From positions 1 through 7,053 of the forward strand of contig JAOZKS010000138.1 in assembly GCA_029935255.1 (NCBI GenBank): a DNA stretch of 7,053 nucleotides. Reading direction: 5' to 3'. The notes under the pieces were generated by a model. It saw only the letters and a program-made list of their open reading frames with translations. It was not told the origin of the DNA and made no database searches. The stretch comes from Pontiella sp. (GTDB lineage: Bacteria; Verrucomicrobiota; Kiritimatiellia; Kiritimatiellales; Pontiellaceae). This document shows, piece after piece, positions 5,070 through 7,053 of the stretch; position 1 is the first letter of the stretch, and each line of letters begins with the position of its first letter. A program made the position numbers and the translations under genes.

Positions 5070-7053
5070 ATGAATTCGTATGAGAATCTAATTTTAAAAA
5101 ATAGCATCCTGTTGAAGGGTTTGATTTTGACTGTTCTTTGCATGGGGTGGGTTGCAGAGGCCCATTTTCAACTTTTACCCCCTGCAAACGCTGTTGAACT
5201 GTATAAACCGGATTGTCTTGCGAGAGCAAATCTAGAAAAGAAAAATAAAGAATCTATCGCCACGATGGTTGAGATTGCAGACATGCCGTTTTCTGAGGCC
5301 GTTAAGATCCGTACCGTCTTCACTAAAAGACCCGCGTCCAAAGATACTCAATTGACGGTTATTAGTGATGTGAGAACTCAGAAAGGGAAGCAGGTTTACC
5401 TGATTTTTTATCATCGCATTCCCGAGGCTAATCCCAATCAGCCCGCTTATTTTGAGTTGACGTTGTTTGATGGGAATAACAAAGAAATCATTCTGGATCC
5501 AGTCCACATATATTCGTCAAGCAAATGGCAGCAATATGCGGTTTCTATTAGCCCTAAAGAGTTAAAATACGGCGTAAATAAAATTTCTGCGGTTTTCTCT
5601 TTCGGGAAACTTAACACCCCGATTGAACTGGGCGGCTTGCAGGCGGGCTCTGTGCCGGATGGAACATGCCCGCCGGATCTATATTCAATTCCCGAGGCCC
5701 TTCAATTTCCTCACGAGGTCTCCATGGGGAAAACAGCTCATCTTGATGTTTTAAAAAATGCAAAAGACCCAACGGGTGCGGCCCTTAAGGTTGTTGCGCT
5801 TCCAAGCAAGCCGAAGCATGGAACAGCCTGTATCAGAAACAACAAGGTCGTTTACACTTCCGATAAGGATTTTTTTGGGATTGATCAGTTTGAATATACC
5901 GTAGCGGATAAGCACGGAAATACCGCAACGGCCAATATTAAACTCCTCGTTCGACACGATTTCAGCGACGGTACGTGGCATATTGGGAACGACCCGGCCA
6001 TTTACTCTGGGAGCCCTAGAAAACAGTTTTTTGTGCTTTCCGATGAATACCACTCACCTGCCGGAAGTTTTGAACTTGGGCGCCTATCCCCACGCCACTA
6101 CACAGAAAAGGAGAGCTTTTCTGATCCAACAACCGACTTCCATTATGTAATTTTTGGGAAAATGTCGCCGGATGGAACAAAACATTTCCCCGCTGGATGG
6201 ACCTGGTGTATTCCAAATGAGAAACCGACTGGGAATTTTAAATGGGCTGGAATTCGGTTGGGAGGAAATGAATTCAAGCGTATTGGATACAATCGAAGAG
6301 ATATTGTTGAATGGAAATTTAATTTTGAGGTTGAGAACTATAGCTTGGGCTATCGGCGCGCTATTCTAATTAATACCTACTGGTATAAGGATCCCGACCG
6401 GGATGAAACAAAAGTAATGGATCTCGGAATTTATTTTACAGATAAAGAGGTTATGAAACAAAAAATGGGGCCGGATGTAAAAACGGTTACCGTGGATGGA
6501 CGGGAAGTCTTTTTTAAACCAAAGATAAAGCGTTTCTTTATCATCGTGGATGACTTCAATCATTTTACGGTTAAAGATTTTGATATGGCCCCCTACATCC
6601 GTTACGTAGAGGAAACAGGGCTTAATAACAAAGAGGGGTATTTCTGGAAGGGATGCTTTGATGTGGAGCTCAAGCATAAAGCATACACTCCGGCAAAAAA
6701 AACAGTCGGCGAATTTTATATTCACAACTTTAGCTCATGGGTTCATTTAGACATGGCCCCGAAGACGCCTATTGGAAATAAGGTCTATGCTCTAGAGAGT
6801 GGGTCACATAAAATTCCCCTAGATAATGTCTTCCAACATGTAGGGGGGTATGCAAGAGAATGGGACGAGGAACAGAAGGTCTATAATAATGTTCCGCCAA
6901 CGATTACGTATACGGTTTCAAACAACAGCCAGCCCACATTGATTGACGCATCAATAAAAGGAAGTTCGCTTACCTTAACTCCAATGAAAACGGGTTCCTC
7001 CACGTTTACCATCCGAGCAACCGATCATCTCAACCGTTGGTATGATGAGGAAG
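5070..7053 (+). CDS. Large exported modular protein: CBM-like, Ig/cadherin-like and a possible GH12-like domain (cut by the right edge)
   Basis: One frame of 661 codons runs from this ATG to the window end without a stop, so the C-terminus lies outside. Residues 1-31 are a signal peptide (core ILLKGLILTVLCMGWVA, cleavage after AEA).

Residues about 66-195 look like a CBM4/9-type jelly roll: MPFSEAVKIRT, then SSKWQQYAVSI, ending IELGGL. Residues about 215-294 match the bacterial Ig/cadherin-like repeat (Big_9 type): DVLKNAKDPTG, KPKHGTA, VVYTSDKDFFGIDQFEYTVAD.

Residues about 297-560 form a beta-rich domain I cannot assign firmly. Its second half resembles the order of strands in GH12 endoglucanases, with Asp451 (DLGIY) and Glu533 (FDVE) at the two catalytic positions. 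Residues about 580-652 are another cadherin-like domain (IPLDNVFQHVGG, ITYTVSNNSQPTLIDASI, SSLTLTP).

Its A+T-rich codon use differs from the sulfatase/GH59 pair. It probably binds or degrades polysaccharide at the cell surface or outside; an adhesin role is also possible. Confidence 0.88.
   Translation, partial: MNSYENLILKNSILLKGLILTVLCMGWVAEAHFQLLPPANAVELYKPDCLARANLEKKNKESIATMVEIADMPFSEAVKIRTVFTKRPASKDTQLTVISDVRTQKGKQVYLIFYHRIPEANPNQPAYFELTLFDGNNKEIILDPVHIYSSSKWQQYAVSISPKELKYGVNKISAVFSFGKLNTPIELGGLQAGSVPDGTCPPDLYSIPEALQFPHEVSMGKTAHLDVLKNAKDPTGAALKVVALPSKPKHGTACIRNNKVVYTSDKDFFGIDQFEYTVADKHGNTATANIKLLVRHDFSDGTWHIGNDPAIYSGSPRKQFFVLSDEYHSPAGSFELGRLSPRHYTEKESFSDPTTDFHYVIFGKMSPDGTKHFPAGWTWCIPNEKPTGNFKWAGIRLGGNEFKRIGYNRRDIVEWKFNFEVENYSLGYRRAILINTYWYKDPDRDETKVMDLGIYFTDKEVMKQKMGPDVKTVTVDGREVFFKPKIKRFFIIVDDFNHFTVKDFDMAPYIRYVEETGLNNKEGYFWKGCFDVELKHKAYTPAKKTVGEFYIHNFSSWVHLDMAPKTPIGNKVYALESGSHKIPLDNVFQHVGGYAREWDEEQKVYNNVPPTITYTVSNNSQPTLIDASIKGSSLTLTPMKTGSSTFTIRATDHLNRWYDEE

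Noticed and set aside
5751..6725. Several 66-119-codon minus-strand frames inside 5751-6725
   Set aside because: They are antisense to the 661-codon plus-strand gene, which has a signal peptide and domain motifs.
1..7053. CRISPR array, tRNA/rRNA genes, insertion sequence or toxin-antitoxin pair
   Set aside because: I looked for regularly spaced repeats, cloverleaf or rRNA-like stretches, transposase motifs and paired small genes, and found none that could be supported.

Overview
The window reads as a polysaccharide- or glycolipid-degrading locus from a sulfatase-rich, probably aquatic, Gram-negative bacterium of the PVC group (Kiritimatiellota/Lentisphaerota/Verrucomicrobiota/Planctomycetota). 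That placement is inferred from gene content: exported proteins, a formylglycine sulfatase, a bacterial GH59 enzyme, a URO-D-like remnant and a large modular exported protein. No marker gene is present to prove it.

Left part (1-3929), minus strand. A secreted S1-type sulfatase (2334-3929) is followed after 58 bases by a full-length homologue of the lysosomal enzyme galactocerebrosidase, family GH59 (275-2275). Both have signal peptides and complete catalytic residues. The spacing and shared strand suggest one transcriptional unit, sulfatase first. The natural reading is that the sulfatase removes sulfate from a galactose-containing substrate and the GH59 enzyme then releases beta-galactose. 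The GH59 gene is followed by a weak hairpin (194-207) and then a strong symmetrical terminator (14-48).

Middle (3930-5069). A spacer of about 310 bases with no recognised gene leads into a decayed gene (4243-4764). This remnant keeps two recognisable pieces of a uroporphyrinogen-decarboxylase-like (URO-D superfamily) protein but lacks the N-terminus and most of the barrel. It is followed by about 305 bases in which I see no gene.

Right part (5070-7053), plus strand. A single reading frame of 661 codons runs without a stop off the right edge. It encodes an exported modular protein. I read it as signal peptide, carbohydrate-binding-like jelly roll, bacterial Ig/cadherin-like domain, a central beta-rich domain of about 260 residues with a tentative GH12-like (clan GH-C) pattern, then another cadherin-like domain at the cut edge. 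By eye it is more A+T-rich than the sulfatase/GH59 pair. This gene, together with the sulfatase/GH59 pairing, is the most interesting content of the window.
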